From: a gamma proteobacterium NOR5-3 | GTDB taxonomy: Bacteria; Pseudomonadota; Gammaproteobacteria; Pseudomonadales; Halieaceae | Direction of reading: 5' to 3' | DNA length: 64,000 nucleotides | Assembly: GCA_000158155.1 (NCBI GenBank) | Contig: DS999407.1 | Coordinates: 521,257-585,256, forward strand | Shown here: positions 18,703 through 28,133 of the stretch, in pieces | Layout: each line of letters opens with the position of its first letter | Numbering within the stretch: position 1 is the first letter of the stretch | Notes under the pieces: generated by a model | The model's database searches: none | Told to the model about the DNA's origin: nothing | Seen by the model: the letters and a program-made list of their open reading frames with translations, nothing else | Program-made: the position numbers and the translations under genes

Positions 18703-20049
18703 ATGGCGCTGGAAGTTGACTGGTTCCTGCGCGCGTACCCTCAGATTTCGATGATAGAAGCGCTGCTACCGGACAGTAATGGCGTTCTCAGGGGTAAATG
18801 GATCCCAAGGAACAAGCTCGCCAAGGTCTATAAGGGCGAACTGAAGTTCCCCAAGACCGCCCTGTCTCTCGACATCTGGGGTCGCGATGTAGAAGAGCTG
18901 GTGTTTGCCACCGGTGACGAGGATGGCGTGTGCCTGCCCGTTGAGGGTTCCCTGTTGCCCACGCCCTGGTCTCCCCGGGAGCGACACGGCCAACTGATGC
19001 TCACGATGTTTCGGCCCGGCGGAGGAGGTTATCTGGGCGACCCGCGGCAGGTCCTCAAACGCGTCGTGGCGCGCTACCACGCCAGAGGATGGCGTCCGGT
19101 AGTCGCAGCGGAGCTGGAATTCAGCCTGATTAAATGGGACGGTAAACATCCAAAGCACAGCGGCGAGAAGCCGTATCGGGGCGAGCCCATTGGCGGCAAC
19201 CTCTACGGTCTTGACGTACTGCAACAGAATCACGCGATGCTCGAACAAATTCATCGTGCCTGCCAGCTGCAAAGCCTGCCCTTTGACGGTGTGGTGAAAG
19301 AATCCGCTCCCTCGCAGTACGAAATCAATATGCAGCACGTGGACAATCCCGTGCTCGCCGCGCGGCAAATTCTGATGATGAAGCACGCCATCAAGGAAAT
19401 TGCCCAGCAGCATGGCCTGGTGGCGAGTTTTATGCCGAAGCCCTTTGCCAATGAGGCCGGGAATGGACTCCACGTGCACTGCAGTGTCATCGATCGCGAC
19501 GGTAAGAACGTATTCGATGATGGTACGGAGTTTGGGACACCCAAGTTACGCCACGCCATCGGCGGCTGCCTCCAGCACATGGCAGACTCCTTTGCCATAT
19601 TTGCACCCAGTTTCAACGCCTACCGGCGTTTTCAAAAAGGCAGTCACGCACCGACCACGGCAAACTGGGGTTATGAGAACCGCACGGTAGCGCTTCGAGT
19701 TCCCGCCGGCAGCAGCAAGGCCCGGCGCATCGAGCATCGGGTTGCGGGTGCAGACGCCAACCCCTATCTGGTGTTCGCGGTGATCCTGGCCGCCGCGATG
19801 GACGGCATCGAACGCAATCTCACCCCCAAGGCGCCTGTCAGTGGCGATGGTTACAACCAGCTCGATGCCGAGGAACTCCCCATCTACATGCAGGACGCCC
19901 TGCGTCTGTTTGGCGAATCCAGTTTCATCAGCACAGCGCTCGGCCCGGAAATGCAGCGCAACTTCGGTCTCACAAAGGCGCAGGAGCTGGAAGAGTTTCA
20001 GCGCCACATCACCAGTCTCGAATACCACGCCTACGTAGAGAAGCTGTAA
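18703..20049 (+). CDS. Glutamine synthetase family, gamma-glutamylputrescine-synthetase-like
   Basis: This 448-residue enzyme is a glutamine-synthetase homologue that ligates glutamate to an amine with ATP. It resembles PuuA, the polyamine catabolism enzyme, more than GlnA: the N-terminus lacks the typical GlnA opening, and the active-site segment reads ANWGYENRTVALRVPAG with SKARRIEHRVAGADANPYL. Metal-binding elements (ELEFSL, NGLHVHCSV) are present, and the GlnA adenylylation tyrosine segment is not evident. The neighbouring LuxR-type regulator could respond to an amine. The exact amine substrate cannot be read from the sequence. Confidence 0.85.
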   Translation: MALEVDWFLRAYPQISMIEALLPDSNGVLRGKWIPRNKLAKVYKGELKFPKTALSLDIWGRDVEELVFATGDEDGVCLPVEGSLLPTPWSPRERHGQLMLTMFRPGGGGYLGDPRQVLKRVVARYHARGWRPVVAAELEFSLIKWDGKHPKHSGEKPYRGEPIGGNLYGLDVLQQNHAMLEQIHRACQLQSLPFDGVVKESAPSQYEINMQHVDNPVLAARQILMMKHAIKEIAQQHGLVASFMPKPFANEAGNGLHVHCSVIDRDGKNVFDDGTEFGTPKLRHAIGGCLQHMADSFAIFAPSFNAYRRFQKGSHAPTTANWGYENRTVALRVPAGSSKARRIEHRVAGADANPYLVFAVILAAAMDGIERNLTPKAPVSGDGYNQLDAEELPIYMQDALRLFGESSFISTALGPEMQRNFGLTKAQELEEFQRHITSLEYHAYVEKL

Positions 20050-20068
20050 CCAACGTTATACTGAGGCG

Positions 20069-20953
20069 ATGATTCTCAGGCTTTTGACGCTCATATCTTT
20101 CGCTTTTTTTGCCGACCCGATACTGGCCAGCGATCATGGCCAGGACCCTATCCAGGACCCTATCGCGTATAAAAGCGTCGCTGCTTGCAGTGAAGCACTG
20201 CAAACACCCCCCGGTTCCACATCGCGCGAGTTACCCGATCCCCTGCACCTGAGAAGCTGGAACGTAATGAAGTTTGATCTTCCCGGCGCGCAGGAAGAGC
20301 TCCAGCGTATGTCCCGAGATGTCGATCTGGTTTTTCTTCAGGAGACCGTGCGCAGCACTGACCACCCCCCAGAGCTGCAGCCCCATCGCTACTTCAGCCC
20401 GGGCTATGCACGAGGGAGTGAGGCAACCGGCGTGGAGATCCGCAGTAAAACGGCGGCGGACCTCAGCTGCGAATTCACGTTTACCGAGCCCTGGCTCAGA
20501 ACACCAAAAGCGGTCAGCGCCGTGCGCCTGCCCTTTCGCGAAGGCGCCCTGCTCCTTATCAATCTCCACGCGATTAATTTCACGTTAAGCAGCACTGACT
20601 ATCGCAAACAGCTTGCTGCGTTATCCCGATTGGTAAAAGCTCACCGAGGACCCGTTGTTGTAGCCGGCGACTTTAACCATTGGAATGTCTGGCGCGCCAA
20701 AGCACTGCAAGCATGGGCTCTGGACCTCGAGCTGCTGGAAGTCGGCTTTGAACCGGACTGGCGCAGTCGACACCTTGGCTCTCGCGTCGACGCAATATTC
20801 CTCAGAGGCTTAACAGCCATCAGCAGCGCAGCGCTGCCGACCACTCGCTCAGATCACCACGCGATAGCGGCAAGCCTCAAGCTGCTTAAGGGCTCCGCAG
20901 ATCCAGCGGCGGATAATCGCGCTGAAGTCGCTTTACCAACGCCAGCGCACTGA
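20069..20953 (+). CDS. Exported endonuclease/exonuclease/phosphatase-fold protein
   Basis: This 294-residue protein has a signal peptide (residues 1 to about 21, ending ILAS) and an EEP-fold catalytic domain. Conserved residues are visible in order: Asn in R-S-W-N-V, Glu in L-Q-E-T, Asp and Asn in A-G-D-F-N-H-W, and the terminal S-D-H-H pair. Such enzymes cleave phosphodiesters of nucleic acids or lipids; which one is unknown. It starts 19 nt after the GS-like gene, so they may be co-transcribed. Its last 68 nt overlap the end of the convergent MATE gene. A 12-bp duplication near the N-terminus gives the doubled Q-D-P-I. Confidence 0.8.
   Translation: MILRLLTLISFAFFADPILASDHGQDPIQDPIAYKSVAACSEALQTPPGSTSRELPDPLHLRSWNVMKFDLPGAQEELQRMSRDVDLVFLQETVRSTDHPPELQPHRYFSPGYARGSEATGVEIRSKTAADLSCEFTFTEPWLRTPKAVSAVRLPFREGALLLINLHAINFTLSSTDYRKQLAALSRLVKAHRGPVVVAGDFNHWNVWRAKALQAWALDLELLEVGFEPDWRSRHLGSRVDAIFLRGLTAISSAALPTTRSDHHAIAASLKLLKGSADPAADNRAEVALPTPAH
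20140..20163. repeat. 12-bp in-frame tandem duplication
   Basis: CCAGGACCCTAT occurs twice in tandem and encodes Gln-Asp-Pro-Ile twice just after the signal peptide of the EEP-fold protein. The duplication is in frame. Confidence 0.9.
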
Positions 20954-22238
20954 GCAAACCCAGTACGCCAAAGAGTGAAGCCCCCAGGGCCTCACCAATC
21001 ATCAAACCACGAGCTCCGTAAAGTGACGCCCCCAGATAGGCTGCCGGCACGACGCCCAGAAAGACCTTGGCGTAATTAAACAAGGTCGCAAGATAGGCCC
21101 GACCAAGATTGTTAAAACTTGCGTTGGCAACGAACAGCAGGCCGTTGAAGGCGAAGGCCCCCACCAGAAAGTGGATGTAAAAGCCCAATAAGTCCGCAGC
21201 CAGCTCGCTCACCGTGAACGCCGCGATCACAAAGTCTGCCGCCAGCCACAGTAGCAACCAGGCAACTGCCACATAGCCCACCACAAACTTCGAGGCGTCC
21301 CACAAGGTCTGCCGCACGCGATCGTAGCGCCGCGCGCCGGCATTTTGACCCACGATGGGTCCCACCGCACCGGACACCGCAAAAACCACCGCAAAGGCCA
21401 GCGGCGCCAGGCGTCCCATAACCGCCGATGCTGCCACCGCGCTGTCACCAAACTGGGACATCAGGCGTAGAACAACACTGTTGCCCAAAGGGGTGGCCAG
21501 GTTGGTGAGCACCGCAGGAATAGCAATCACCATGATGGCTGGCGCGTCGGCCACCACCATGCGAGGTGATACGCGGGTCGGCAAACGATGGTGTTGAAAC
21601 AGGACATATCCAGCGTAAGCAACGACCACAACCCGAGAGGCGACGGATGCCCAGGCTGCCCCCTCAATCCCCAGTCCAAAATAGAAAATCAAAACAGGAT
21701 CGAGCACAGCGTTAACGCCCGCCCCCGCTAAAGTAGCGAACATACTGTGCCGGGCGTCACCCACGGCCCGCAGCCCTGCGGACAGGCTCATACCCAATAC
21801 CAACAAAGGTACCGCCGGCAGCTGAATGCGGCTGTAAGCCAAGGCAAAATTCAGGGTATCGCCTGACGCCCCCAGCAGCTGCAGTAACTCCGGCAGCCGG
21901 GTCCAGGCCAGTCCCGAGACCACAGCGACACTTAAGGCATTAAACCAAAGCACCGAGCTGCAGTAGCGCCCCGCCAAAGCCCGATCCTGATTCCCCTCGG
22001 CCCGGGCCACCAGCGCCCCCAGCGCGATCTGTAGCCCGATACCCAGCGACAATAAAAAGAACAGCAATGTGCCGGCGAAACCCACCGCGGCCACCAGTCG
22101 CTGCTCCCCTAAAAGGGTCAGGAAAAACATGTCCACCACATCAACAGTGAACATCGCTATGAGCCCCACGGACGCCGCGCTGGTCATGACCAGCACGTGG
22201 CGCATGGTAGAGCCGCTAAGAAATACGGGCGTGCTCAA
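20886..22238 (-). CDS. MATE-family multidrug/toxin efflux transporter
   Basis: This 450-residue integral membrane protein has about twelve hydrophobic segments in two six-helix halves, as in MATE antiporters that expel cationic drugs or metabolites by exchange with sodium or protons. Recognisable segments include VDVVDMFFLTLLGEQ early in the first half, GLRAVGDARHSMFATL in the middle, and GAVGPIVGQNAGARR in the second half. It is divergent from the desaturase gene across a 75-bp gap and convergent, with overlap, to the EEP-fold gene. Substrate is unknown. Confidence 0.92.
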   Translation of the reverse strand: MSTPVFLSGSTMRHVLVMTSAASVGLIAMFTVDVVDMFFLTLLGEQRLVAAVGFAGTLLFFLLSLGIGLQIALGALVARAEGNQDRALAGRYCSSVLWFNALSVAVVSGLAWTRLPELLQLLGASGDTLNFALAYSRIQLPAVPLLVLGMSLSAGLRAVGDARHSMFATLAGAGVNAVLDPVLIFYFGLGIEGAAWASVASRVVVVAYAGYVLFQHHRLPTRVSPRMVVADAPAIMVIAIPAVLTNLATPLGNSVVLRLMSQFGDSAVAASAVMGRLAPLAFAVVFAVSGAVGPIVGQNAGARRYDRVRQTLWDASKFVVGYVAVAWLLLWLAADFVIAAFTVSELAADLLGFYIHFLVGAFAFNGLLFVANASFNNLGRAYLATLFNYAKVFLGVVPAAYLGASLYGARGLMIGEALGASLFGVLGLLSALALVKRLQRDYPPLDLRSP

Positions 22239-22246
22239 AACTTCAC

Positions 22247-22264
22247 GTCTTGAAAGGTCAAGAC
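22247..22264. promoter_or_regulatory. Inverted repeat in the MATE/desaturase promoter region
   Basis: GTCTTGA and TCAAGAC form a perfect 7-bp inverted repeat around AAGG. It lies 8 nt upstream of the MATE start, in the 75-bp divergent gap. It may be an operator for one or both genes; no named factor is recognised. Confidence 0.45.
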
Positions 22265-22313
22265 TTCACTCGCCGATCCCGCTAAAATTGTCGCTCGCAA
22301 CTCAGGCTCCAGC

Positions 22314-23495
22314 ATGATGACAGTACAATCTCCAAAACCGCCACTGATCCGTGTCAACGCGGTGATCTTTATAGGATTCCCCATTCTGGCCGCTATTTTG
22401 CTGCCGATGTGGGGCGTTTACGCCGGATTCACCACGGCTCAATGGGTCTGGGCCGTGATCTTTCTGTATCTCAACGGCCTCTCCATAACCGGTGGCTATC
22501 ACCGTTTATGGTCCCACAAGGCCTATGACGCTCATTGGACCGTTCGCCTCTGGTTCGCACTTTGGGGCGCCGGTGCGCTCCAAAACAGCATCCTGATCTG
22601 GGCAGCGGACCATCGCCGTCATCATCGACATGTTGACGACAACGAAGCCGACCCCTATTCCGCCGGTCGCGGGCTCTGGTTCAGCCACATGGGCTGGATG
22701 CTGCGAGAGTATGCCACTCATCCAGAAGATTTCAGCAATGCGCAGGATTTAATGCGCGATCCCATCGTCATGTGGCAGCACAAGCACTACGTAGCCCTCA
22801 CCACCTTTATGAACCTGGGCATGCCCATCCTTCTGGGTCTCGCTCTGGGCGATGTCATCGGCACAGTACTGCTGGTGGGCCTGCTGCGCCTGGTAGTGAA
22901 TCATCACGTGACGTTCTTTATTAACTCTCTGGCGCACTTTTGGGGAACCCGCCCCTACACTGAAGAAAACAGCGCTCGCGATAACGGCTTTCTCGCCTTC
23001 CTCACCTATGGCGAGGGCTATCACAACTACCACCACATCTTTCAAAAAGACTATCGCAACGGCATTCGCTGGTATCAGTGGGATCCCACCAAGTGGATGA
23101 TTGCCGGCCTGGAAAAGCTCGGATTAGCGAGCAGCCTGCAGCGGGTGCCTGATTTTCGCATTCAGCGGGCTCTGCTCGACATGCAATTCAAACGCGCCCA
23201 GGATCTGGCGGCCGGCCATGGGGAACCCGCCTTGCTGGCCATTTTGGAGCGGGAATACCAGATCTTTACCGAATCGGTAAACCAGTGGACCCAGCTGCAG
23301 TCTGCGCGCTATGAGCGTCACCGAGAGCAGCTCGGAGACGCTATGGTTGAACGCTATCAGCAGCTGCAGGAGCGCTGGGAGCAGGCGACGCTTAGAGGCC
23401 AGTTTCGGGAGCTGGAGTTCTCCCTGCGAGTCCAGCGCAAACGTTTACAGATGCTGGTCAATCAATGGCAGCTTCAACCCCTGAGCGCCGGTTGA
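22314..23495 (+). CDS. Membrane fatty-acid (acyl-CoA) delta-9 desaturase
   Basis: This di-iron membrane desaturase introduces a double bond into saturated acyl chains. The three histidine boxes are present: H-R-L-W-S-H, H-R-R-H-H, and H-N-Y-H-H. Hydrophobic segments flank them (FIGFPILAAILLPMWGVY; LLGLALGDVIGTVLLVGLL). At 393 residues it is the length of the aerobic Pseudomonas DesB-type enzyme. About 130 residues after the last histidine box form a charged, coiled-coil-like tail. The gene begins with adjacent ATGs at 22314 and 22317. Confidence 0.92.
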   Translation: MMTVQSPKPPLIRVNAVIFIGFPILAAILLPMWGVYAGFTTAQWVWAVIFLYLNGLSITGGYHRLWSHKAYDAHWTVRLWFALWGAGALQNSILIWAADHRRHHRHVDDNEADPYSAGRGLWFSHMGWMLREYATHPEDFSNAQDLMRDPIVMWQHKHYVALTTFMNLGMPILLGLALGDVIGTVLLVGLLRLVVNHHVTFFINSLAHFWGTRPYTEENSARDNGFLAFLTYGEGYHNYHHIFQKDYRNGIRWYQWDPTKWMIAGLEKLGLASSLQRVPDFRIQRALLDMQFKRAQDLAAGHGEPALLAILEREYQIFTESVNQWTQLQSARYERHREQLGDAMVERYQQLQERWEQATLRGQFRELEFSLRVQRKRLQMLVNQWQLQPLSAG

Positions 23496-23575
23496 TCGCT
23501 CAAGCCGGCGCCGGCGTATAGTGATACTCAATTCACAGTGACCCGACCAGCGGGTCGCGCAGACGAGGCATTTGT

Positions 23576-24058
23576 ATGAGCGATGGCATTTACGGCTTTG
23601 CGCCGAAAGACAATCAGGGCAGCGAAAAATCGCTCGACGACTATCGGGGGCAGGTTTTGCTCATCGTGAATACCGCTTCCAAGTGTGGCTTCACACCGCA
23701 GTTTGCCGGACTGGAATCGGTGTATGAAGAGCACAAGGATCAGGGTTTCACCATTTTAGGCTTTCCCTGCAATCAGTTTGGCAGCCAGGATCCGGGCAGC
23801 AACGACGAAATCATGGAGTTCTGTCAGTTGAACTATGGCGTCAGTTTTCCCATGTTCGGCAAAATCGACGTCAATGGTGACGATGCCGACCCGTTGTTCA
23901 AACATTTAAAGCAGGCGGCCCCCGGTGCCCTGGGTAGCCAGCGCATCAAGTGGAACTTCACCAAGTTCCTGGTCAATCGCCAGGGCGATGTTGTGAAGCG
24001 CTACGCGCCCACTACCAAGCCCGAGGCCATAGCAGCCGACATTAAAGCCCTGCTCTGA
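23576..24058 (+). CDS. Glutathione peroxidase family protein (cysteine type)
   Basis: This 160-residue thiol peroxidase reduces hydroperoxides. The active site contains Cys37 in N-T-A-S-K-C-G-F (TGT codon, not selenocysteine TGA), the G-F-P-C-N-Q-F-G segment with the catalytic Gln, and W-N-F-T-K-F with the catalytic Trp. A GAGG ribosome site precedes the ATG. It follows the desaturase by 80 nt on the same strand, and a peroxidase next to a desaturase fits protection of unsaturated lipids. Confidence 0.95.
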   Translation: MSDGIYGFAPKDNQGSEKSLDDYRGQVLLIVNTASKCGFTPQFAGLESVYEEHKDQGFTILGFPCNQFGSQDPGSNDEIMEFCQLNYGVSFPMFGKIDVNGDDADPLFKHLKQAAPGALGSQRIKWNFTKFLVNRQGDVVKRYAPTTKPEAIAADIKALL

Positions 24059-24085
24059 AGCGCTTTTGGCCGTCGAGCTAAGCTT

Positions 24086-24127
24086 CACTCTACGCTAAGC
24101 CCCACTCTACGCTAAGCCCCACTCTAC
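24086..24127. repeat. 17-bp tandem repeat downstream of the peroxidase gene
   Basis: CACTCTACGCTAAGCCC occurs at 24086-24102 and 24103-24119, with a third partial copy at 24120-24127. A degenerate further half-copy precedes it (GCTAAGCTT). It begins 28 nt after the stop of the glutathione peroxidase gene, in the convergent gap before prfC. Confidence 0.9.
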
Positions 24128-24177
24128 ATTGACCACCGCACGTTACACGTGAGTGCCGCCGTACCGTGCTAACCGGG

Positions 24178-25797
24178 TTAATGCTCCCGGGTAGCGCGAA
24201 ACTGGATATCTGGCCAGCGCTCTTCCATCAGTGCCAGGTTGACCCGGGTGGGAGCCAGGTAACTTAAAAAACCGCCGCCGTCGATGGACAGCTGATCCGC
24301 GGCTTTTTTACGAAACTCTTCGAGCTTGCGCTCATCATCGCAATGCACCCAGCGAGCGGTGTAGACATTGACTGGCTCGTACACCGCCTCGACCTTGTAT
24401 TCATCCTGCAATCGATAGGCAACCACATCAAACTGCAGCTGCCCTACCGCGCCTACGATAAGATCAGTGGAGCTGATCGGCGCGAAAACCTGGGTGGAAC
24501 CCTCTTCGGACAACTGCTGTAAACCCTTTTGCAGCTGCTTTGACTTCATGGGGTCGCGAAGGCGAATACGTCGGAACAGTTCGGGCGCAAAATGTGGGAT
24601 GCCGGTAAAGCCCAGATTTTCGCCATCGGTAAAAGTGTCGCCGATCTGAATGGTCCCGTGGTTATGCAGCCCGATAATGTCGCCGGCAATAGCTTCTTCT
24701 ACCAGCACCCGCTCACCCGCTTTGAAGGTCACCGCGTCGGCAATTTTGACCTCCTTGGCCATGCGCACGTGACGCATTTTCATGCCTTTTTCGTAGCGCC
24801 CGGAGCAGACTCGCAGAAAGGCGATGCGATCGCGGTGCCGCGGATCCATGTTTGCCTGAATCTTGAATACAAAACCGCTGAAGTTGCTCTCTCCTGCGTC
24901 GACCTGTCGCTCGTTACTGCCTCGACCCTGCGGCGGCGGCGCCCACTGGACAAAGTTATCCAGCATTTCGCGCACACCGAAATTACCCAGGGCGGTGCCA
25001 AAAAAGACCGGGGACAGTTTGCCGGCAAGAAACTCCTCAAGATCAAATTCGTGACTGGCGCCTTTCACCAGTTCGATCTCGTCTACAAAGCTGTCGTACT
25101 CATCACCCAGCAACGCCCGGGCTTCATCAGAGGCTAACCCTTCAATTCGCGTATCTGGCGGCAGCACCGAGTTGTGCCCCCGCTCAAAGCAATGCAGGGT
25201 GTCGGTGTACAGGTTGTACACACCCTGAAAGTGCTCGCCCATACCCATGGGCCAGTTCACAGGCGCAGCGGCAATACCCAGCACCTCTTCGATCTCGTCC
25301 AGCAGTTCAATGGGATCCCGGGTGGGGCGATCCAGCTTGTTCACAAAACTGATAATCGGCGTGTCCCGAAGTCGACACACGTTCATCAACTTGATGGTCC
25401 GGTCCTCAACACCCTTCGCACCATCAATAACCATGAGCGCGGAATCCACAGCGGTGAGGGTCCGGTAAGTGTCCTCAGAAAAGTCCTCGTGTCCCGGCGT
25501 GTCCAGCAGGTTCACCACACGATCACGATAGGGAAACTGCATCACCGAAGATGTAACCGATATACCCCGCTCCTGCTCCATGCTCATCCAGTCAGAGGTG
25601 GCGTGAGGCCCCTTTTTACCCTTGACGCTCCCGGCAATAGCGATGGCGTTGCCCAACAGCAACAGCTTCTCGGTAATCGTGGTTTTACCCGCATCCGGGT
25701 GTGAAATAATCGCAAAAGTGCGGCGCCGGGCCACTTTTGCGGCAAGGTTGGCCACCTTGGCGTTGCTGCCAGTATCTGTAGGCTTGGCGTCGGTCAT
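24178..25797 (-). CDS. prfC: Peptide chain release factor 3
   Basis: RF3 is the GTPase that recycles class I release factors from the ribosome. The 539-residue protein has G1 [10 protein letters not shown]2/effector T-S-S-V-M-Q-F, G3 D-T-P-G-H-E-D-F, and G4 N-K-L-D-R, followed by the EF-G-like domain 2 and the RF3 C-terminal domain. Length and motifs are those of bacterial PrfC. It is in the same direction as the lipB cluster, with a 116-bp gap that probably holds its promoter. Confidence 0.98.
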   Translation of the reverse strand: MTDAKPTDTGSNAKVANLAAKVARRRTFAIISHPDAGKTTITEKLLLLGNAIAIAGSVKGKKGPHATSDWMSMEQERGISVTSSVMQFPYRDRVVNLLDTPGHEDFSEDTYRTLTAVDSALMVIDGAKGVEDRTIKLMNVCRLRDTPIISFVNKLDRPTRDPIELLDEIEEVLGIAAAPVNWPMGMGEHFQGVYNLYTDTLHCFERGHNSVLPPDTRIEGLASDEARALLGDEYDSFVDEIELVKGASHEFDLEEFLAGKLSPVFFGTALGNFGVREMLDNFVQWAPPPQGRGSNERQVDAGESNFSGFVFKIQANMDPRHRDRIAFLRVCSGRYEKGMKMRHVRMAKEVKIADAVTFKAGERVLVEEAIAGDIIGLHNHGTIQIGDTFTDGENLGFTGIPHFAPELFRRIRLRDPMKSKQLQKGLQQLSEEGSTQVFAPISSTDLIVGAVGQLQFDVVAYRLQDEYKVEAVYEPVNVYTARWVHCDDERKLEEFRKKAADQLSIDGGGFLSYLAPTRVNLALMEERWPDIQFRATREH

Positions 25798-25913
25798 GCA
25801 GGATCCGTCATTGATTATTGCTGTGCCACAAACGCATCGCTGAACTTGCGTGTGTCGGCACCGAGGGCGCGCATCATAGCCGATGCCGCCACGCGGTTAA
25901 ATCGACTCATACC

Positions 25914-26540
25914 CTAAGACAGGCGCAGCTCCAGCTCGCGTAGCAAAATATCACTCACGGTCGACATGTCCGGACAGCTATCGCCCAGCAGAGCGCGCAT
26001 AGAGGTGACCTGCAAACCGGCGTAGCCACAGGGGTTGATGCGGCTAAAGGGCTCCAGATCCATATCGACATTCAACGCCAGACCGTGATAGCTGCAGCCG
26101 CGACGTACCCGGAGCCCCAAAGAGGCGATTTTCTGTCCGGCGACATACACGCCGGGCGCCGCAGGATCCGGTGCCGCCTGAATCCCAAAGTGATCGAGCG
26201 TGGCCACAAGCGATTGCTCGATCAGATCCACAAGAGCCCGGACGCCCAGATGCCGGCGACGCAAATCCAGCAGTAAATACACCACCCATTGACCGGGACC
26301 GTGATAGGTCACCTGGCCGCCCCGATCCACCTGAACCACCGGAATCTCGCCGGGTGCCAGAAGATGCTCCGCACGCCCCGCAAGACCCTGGGTAAACACC
26401 GGCGGGTGCTCAAGCAACCACAGCTCATCCGGCGTGTCGGGGGTTCGCGCGTCAGTAAAACTGCGCATATGGTCGAGTGTTTGCTGGTAGTCGCTGGCGC
26501 CGAGGCGGCGGATGAGCGCAGGCGATACGGGTGAATTCAC
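25914..26540 (-). CDS. lipB: Octanoyl-[ACP]-protein N-octanoyltransferase LipB
   Basis: LipB transfers octanoyl groups from acyl carrier protein to lipoyl domains. The 208-residue protein has the expected motifs: [12 protein letters not shown] (here [13 protein letters not shown]), the catalytic lysine in G-Q-K-I-A-S, and the catalytic cysteine in I-N-P-C-G. The start overlaps ybeD by 4 nt. lipA, which often follows, is absent from this position; prfC lies there instead. Confidence 0.96.
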   Translation of the reverse strand: MNSPVSPALIRRLGASDYQQTLDHMRSFTDARTPDTPDELWLLEHPPVFTQGLAGRAEHLLAPGEIPVVQVDRGGQVTYHGPGQWVVYLLLDLRRRHLGVRALVDLIEQSLVATLDHFGIQAAPDPAAPGVYVAGQKIASLGLRVRRGCSYHGLALNVDMDLEPFSRINPCGYAGLQVTSMRALLGDSCPDMSTVSDILLRELELRLS

Positions 26541-26845
26541 AGCACCATCTGTACAATGCCGGTGGCGCGAAGATCCTGATGGAGGGCCTCCAGCTGCTCT
26601 GGCCCGGTCGCCGTGATAGTGACAGTCATGGACAAAAAATTGCCCTTGCGACTATCCCGAACAGTAATGGTCTGTTGGTCAAAGCCCGGCGCATGGCGTT
26701 CAAATATCTCAAGCACCAGGGACCGAAACTCCGTTACGTTGCGGCCCAGCACTTTCACCGGGTAGTCACAGGGGAATTCGATCTTCGGTGGTTCTTCACC
26801 TCCCACGCCCCCGGTGCCACCGGCTCCTGTAATTAACTCAGCCAC
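26537..26845 (-). CDS. ybeD: YbeD family protein (DUF493)
   Basis: This small alpha/beta protein (102 residues) of the YbeD/DUF493 family is encoded between dacA and lipB, as in E. coli. It has the family core [16 protein letters not shown]. Its biochemical role is not settled. It overlaps the dacA end by 8 nt and lipB by 4 nt, so the three are translationally coupled. Confidence 0.9.
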   Translation of the reverse strand: MAELITGAGGTGGVGGEEPPKIEFPCDYPVKVLGRNVTEFRSLVLEIFERHAPGFDQQTITVRDSRKGNFLSMTVTITATGPEQLEALHQDLRATGIVQMVL

Positions 26846-28058
26846 CGAAGAGCTTCGCTAACCACATGAGCACCACGTCCCAGATCCGTGCAAAGAACCC
26901 ACCGGGTTCCACCGGCTCCAGCGCGACCAGCGGAATTTGCTGCAGAACCTCGCCATCAAGGCTCAAGGTGAGCTCACCCACCGCATCTCCCTGGGCCAGC
27001 GGTGCACTGATAGGGTCCATGAGCACAAGCTCTGTCACAAGGCTGTTACGCTTGCCCCGGGGCAAGGTAAGAACGACATCATCGGCGATACCCACAGACA
27101 CATAATCTGCCTGTCCCTTCCAAACGCGGGGCTTTTCCAACTCCTCGGCACCGGCAACCATGACGTCCGTCTCATAGAAGCGGAAACCATAATTGAGCAG
27201 GCTGCGGGTCTCCCGGGCACGGGCGCGGGTGCTTTCGGTGCCCATGACCACGGAAATCAGCCGCATACCATTGCGCTCTGCCGATGCCACCAGTCCATAG
27301 CCTGCTTCCCGGGTATACCCGGTTTTCAAGCCATCTACCGAGGGGTCCTCACCCAGAAGCTTGTTACGGTTGTACTGGCGGATGTCGTTGTAGGTGTATT
27401 CGCGCTGGCTGTAGACCTTATAGTGCTCAGGAAAGCGCGTAATGATGGCTTTTGCGAGCGTGGCGAGGTCCCTTGCGGTCATCAAGTGCTGCGGGTGGGG
27501 AAGACCATGGGAATTAGCAAAGTAGCTGCCATGCATGCCCAGCTCCGCCGCATGCTTATTCATCAGATCCGCAAAAGCCGTCTCACTTCCCGCGATGTGT
27601 TCGGCCACGGCAACAGTGGCGTCGTTACCGGAGGAAATCACGATCCCCTGCTCCAGCTGCCCGATAGTGACCGGCATACGCGGCTCAATCCACATGAGCG
27701 AAGAGCCGTTGAACACCGGGTTCTGGGACCAGGCGTTGCGGCTCACCGTTACCTGATCGTCGCGGCTCAAACGACCGGCATCAATCTCCGAAGCCAGCAC
27801 AAAAGCGGTCATGAGTTTGGTAAGACTGGCGGGGGGCAACTGCTCGTCCGCATTGGACTCAACGAGCACCGCACCACTATTGGCATCTACCAGCAGGTAG
27901 GCCCGGGCAGCCACCGCAGGAGGAGCAGGCACAATATTTTGTGCGGTTGAAGCGCCACTGAACGTCGCAAGCGACAATACAAGGCAGCTCGTCAGTGTAG
28001 CTATGGAACGTCGTAAACAGGGCATAGGCATCAGGTCAGGGACTCGAAGGCGGGGCAT
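26838..28058 (-). CDS. dacA: D-alanyl-D-alanine carboxypeptidase (PBP5/6 type)
   Basis: This enzyme trims the terminal D-Ala from peptidoglycan pentapeptides. The 406-residue protein has a signal peptide in the first 40 residues, the serine motif S-L-T-K (catalytic Ser in [10 protein letters not shown]), S-G-N (VISSGNDAT), and K-T-G (DGLKTGYT). A C-terminal domain of beta type and an amphipathic tail ([15 protein letters not shown]) would anchor it to the inner membrane's outer face. Confidence 0.97.
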   Translation of the reverse strand: MPRLRVPDLMPMPCLRRSIATLTSCLVLSLATFSGASTAQNIVPAPPAVAARAYLLVDANSGAVLVESNADEQLPPASLTKLMTAFVLASEIDAGRLSRDDQVTVSRNAWSQNPVFNGSSLMWIEPRMPVTIGQLEQGIVISSGNDATVAVAEHIAGSETAFADLMNKHAAELGMHGSYFANSHGLPHPQHLMTARDLATLAKAIITRFPEHYKVYSQREYTYNDIRQYNRNKLLGEDPSVDGLKTGYTREAGYGLVASAERNGMRLISVVMGTESTRARARETRSLLNYGFRFYETDVMVAGAEELEKPRVWKGQADYVSVGIADDVVLTLPRGKRNSLVTELVLMDPISAPLAQGDAVGELTLSLDGEVLQQIPLVALEPVEPGGFFARIWDVVLMWLAKLFGG

Positions 28059-28133
28059 GGTACCGCAAGCGCTGTGGGCAGCGAAATGCGTGGTCTAAAA
28101 CCCCGTAAAAACAGCAAGAAAGTGAACGGTCAG

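Noticed and set aside
23576..24058. Selenocysteine glutathione peroxidase
   Set aside because: The active-site codon is TGT (Cys), not TGA.
26937..27950. 337-residue plus-strand frame antisense to dacA
   Set aside because: Shadow of dacA in a GC-rich gene; no start signal or recognisable domain.
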